A stretch of DNA of 64,000 nt from positions 30,782-94,781 of the forward strand of contig CAMIGX010000008.1 in the NCBI GenBank assembly GCA_946221385.1, given 5' to 3'. The position numbers and the translations under genes were made by a program. The notes beneath the pieces are model-generated. The model saw only the letters and a program-made list of their open reading frames with translations. It searched no databases and was not told where the DNA came from. This document shows positions 62,298 through 64,000 of this stretch, in pieces (position 1 is the stretch's first letter; every line of letters starts with the position of its first letter). This DNA is from an uncultured Propionimicrobium sp. GTDB lineage: Bacteria > Actinomycetota > Actinomycetes > Propionibacteriales > Propionibacteriaceae.

Positions 62298-62426
62298 CGG
62301 TCGCTGCTGGCCGTCACCCGATCGCAGTGAGCCAGCATCTGGGGTATCAGCTATCTGACCTCGGCCTCAGTTCGTCCGACTGGTCCGTCAGCTTGGACGG
62401 ATCACCGCAGCGCTGCGTCAGCGGCC

Positions 62427-62432
62427 TATCCT
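62427..62432 (+). promoter_or_regulatory. -10 element of aroG, leaderless
   Basis: TATCCT is 7 nt before the GTG at 62440. Confidence 0.6.
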
Positions 62433-62439
62433 TGGTCAG

Positions 62440-63828
62440 GTGAGCCAGCCAGTTTTACCGACTCTCGATCAATTGCACGCGCTACCACAATTGCAGCAGC
62501 CCAGCTATGCCGACGCTGCGCGCGCGGCTTGGGTCGTCGATCGGTTACGGGAGTTGCCGCCATTGGTATTCGCCGGCGAATGCGACGATCTGCGTAACCA
62601 AATCGCGGCGGTCGCTGAACGGCGGGCGTTCATCTTGCAGGGCGGCGACTGCGCGGAAACCTTCGCGGGGGTGCGCGCGGACAATATCCGGGCCAAGCTG
62701 CGGGTGCTGCTGTCAATGTCGGTGGTCATGACCTACGCCGCGCAGTTGCCCGTCGTCAAGATCGGACGGATAGCCGGCCAGTACGCCAAGCCTCGGTCGC
62801 GCGATACTGAAACTCGCGGTGAGGTGACGCTACCTGCTTACCGTGGTGATGCCGTCAACGGCTTTGAATTCACCGCCGAAGCTCGTCGTCATGATCCTGA
62901 TCGGCTCTTGGAGGTCTACAACTACTCGGCTGCCACGTTGAACCTGGTGCGGGCTTTCGTCAGCGGTGGTTTCGCAGATCTGCGCCAGCTGCACGCCTGG
63001 AATGCAAGCTTCGTGCGTGATTCCAATGTCGAAGCTGCCTACGAGCAGCTGGCCGCCGAGATCGACCGCGCGTTGGGTTTCATGGAAGCCTGCGGGGTGC
63101 CTGACGACACCTTGACCAAGGTTGATTTCTACTCCTCGCATGAGGCGCTGTTGCTCGATTACGAATATGCGATGACGCGGATTGATTCGCGGACGAAACT
63201 GCCCTACGACACCTCGGCGCACATGGTGTGGGTGGGGGAGCGCAACCGCCAGCCGAATGGCGCTCAGATCGAGTTGCTTCGGCACGTGCAAAATCCCATC
63301 GGCGTAAAGCTCGGTCCGAGCGCGACCGGTGAAGTAGCTTTGGAGATCGCCGACCGGCTCGACCCGGATCGGGTGCCTGGCCGGTTGACCTTCATCACTC
63401 GGATGGGCGCAGACAAAGTACGCACCAATCTGCCGCCGTTGGTTGAAGCCGTCGAAGCGTCCGGACGCAAGGTCGCTTGGATCTGCGACCCGATGCACGG
63501 CAACACTTTCGAATCCGAAAATGGTTTCAAGACGCGCTCCTATGACGCGGTCGTCGAAGAGCTCAATGGTTTCTTCGACGTGCACGACCAGGTGGGTTCT
63601 TGGCCTGGTGGGGTGCACGTCGAGCTCACCGGCGATGATGTCACCGAGTGCGTCGGCGGAGCTTTCCAGCTCTCCGAACAGGACCTCGCCAGCCGTTACG
63701 AGACCGCCTGCGATCCTCGCCTCAACCGCAACCAGAGCCTCGAGCTCGCTTTCATGATCGCCGGCCGACTCAACCAGCACTACGAACGCAATCGCACGCC
63801 GATCGAGGTGCCCGATTTCCGAGAGTGA
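62440..63828 (+). CDS. aroG: 3-Deoxy-D-arabino-heptulosonate 7-phosphate synthase, class II
   Basis: A 462-residue enzyme making the first shikimate intermediate from phosphoenolpyruvate and erythrose 4-phosphate. LQGGDCAETFAG, KIGRIAGQYAKPRS, the YSSHEALLLDYE region and WICDPMHGNTFE are typical of the plant/actinobacterial class II fold. It matches mycobacterial AroG (Rv2178c), which there binds aromatic amino acids and chorismate mutase. GTG start with a leaderless -10. Confidence 0.95.
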   Translation: MSQPVLPTLDQLHALPQLQQPSYADAARAAWVVDRLRELPPLVFAGECDDLRNQIAAVAERRAFILQGGDCAETFAGVRADNIRAKLRVLLSMSVVMTYAAQLPVVKIGRIAGQYAKPRSRDTETRGEVTLPAYRGDAVNGFEFTAEARRHDPDRLLEVYNYSAATLNLVRAFVSGGFADLRQLHAWNASFVRDSNVEAAYEQLAAEIDRALGFMEACGVPDDTLTKVDFYSSHEALLLDYEYAMTRIDSRTKLPYDTSAHMVWVGERNRQPNGAQIELLRHVQNPIGVKLGPSATGEVALEIADRLDPDRVPGRLTFITRMGADKVRTNLPPLVEAVEASGRKVAWICDPMHGNTFESENGFKTRSYDAVVEELNGFFDVHDQVGSWPGGVHVELTGDDVTECVGGAFQLSEQDLASRYETACDPRLNRNQSLELAFMIAGRLNQHYERNRTPIEVPDFRE

Positions 63829-64000
63829 CGAATCGCCTGTCGATCGGCTCGTTTAGGGCTGTCGTCAGTCCGCCCCTCGCAAGCTCTGGCTGATCGTCAG
63901 TCCGCCCCTCGCAAGCTCTGGCTGATCGTCAGCCCGCCCCTTTTCGCGGGGCCGGGCTGCCTCGACTTTGCTCGTCCGCTGGTCAAGCGTTTCTTTCTGG
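63829..64000. other. Spacer at the right edge
   Basis: Apart from the 32-bp repeat it holds a GC-rich inverted pair near 63930-63958 (GCCCGCCCC with GGGGCCGGGC, imperfect) that may end aroG transcription. No gene start is recognisable before the window ends. Confidence 0.45.
63863..63940. repeat. 32-bp direct repeat, two exact copies and a partial third
   Basis: The unit at 63863-63894 begins CGTCAGTCCGCCCCTCGC and ends AGCTCTGGCTGAT. It recurs exactly at 63895-63926. A third copy starts at 63927 with one change (CGTCAGCCCGCCCC) and stops. The array lies 34 bp after the aroG stop. Confidence 0.9.

Noticed and set aside
1..64000. CRISPR arrays, insertion sequences, phage genes and tRNA genes
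   Set aside because: No regularly spaced repeat with unique spacers, no transposase or integrase, and no cloverleaf was seen on reading; a dedicated tRNA scan was not possible.

Overview
The window reads as the chromosome of a moderately GC-rich actinobacterium, most likely a member of the Propionibacteriaceae. The evidence is gene content and order: dapD/dapE, a LOG protein, DUF3117, a divergent glgA(glgM)/glgC pair, an O-methyltransferase, tatB and mrp on the left; then a zinc-ribbon protein, rnpB, map, two glutamine synthetases, glnE, DUF4191, a lipoyl E2, pepA, DUF3043, erpA, trpD, a fatty-acyl-CoA ligase, a DEDDh/GIY-YIG protein, acyltransferases, a MacSR-like two-component pair and class II aroG. 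From memory of the Mycobacterium tuberculosis map, these follow the Rv1177-Rv1229 and Rv2229-Rv2178 neighbourhoods. The family assignment is inference. Base composition is moderate for the phylum, and CTAG is not avoided.

Layout. 1-10.7 kb: lysine/diaminopimelate genes (end of fdxA, dapC, dapD, dapE, dapA) mixed with glycogen genes. 10.8-15 kb: tatB, mrp, a YflT-like stress protein and an Xaa-Pro aminopeptidase. 15.1-23.1 kb is the most individual part: a CydDC-like heterodimeric ABC exporter with a Gly/His-rich insertion, a secreted beta-lactamase-fold protein with LGFP repeats, and two tandem paralogous single-span membrane proteins of no known family, each with the same TTGACA-N17-TGAGCT promoter 6 nt before the ATG. 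23.2-35 kb: zinc-ribbon protein, RNase P RNA, VIT-type transporter, map, a DUF2510 protein, glnA2, glnE, a DprE2-like reductase and glnA1. 35-45 kb: an oxidoreductase, an ABC-F protein, DUF4191, the E2 subunit, pepA, DUF3043 and erpA. 45-64 kb: an atypical receiver protein, trpD, a prepilin-type peptidase, an acyl-CoA ligase, a LEA-like membrane protein, cyclophilin, Lrp-type sensor, the DEDDh/GIY-YIG protein, an M23 hydrolase, an HExxH lipoprotein, an acyltransferase/MacSR operon and aroG.

How the genes fit together. DapA, DapD, DapC and DapE cover most of the succinylase route to diaminopimelate for peptidoglycan and lysine. GlnE with an adenylylatable GlnA1 and a GlnA2 lacking that site form the nitrogen module. 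GlgC and GlgA/GlgM make glycogen or maltosyl units. LGFP protein, M23 hydrolase, ABC exporter and acyltransferases act on the envelope. Compared with the mycobacterial order, sigE-rseA-htrA, lipB-lipA, ctaE-qcrCAB-ctaC and pimB are missing from their usual places. A CydDC-like exporter would suit a lineage relying on cytochrome bd, though this is speculative.

Across the window, a TANNNT hexamer sits 6-8 nt before the start codon of at least fourteen genes, which indicates frequent leaderless transcription. Short tandem repeats of different sequence lie just after stop codons at five places. No CRISPR array, insertion sequence, phage or tRNA gene was seen.
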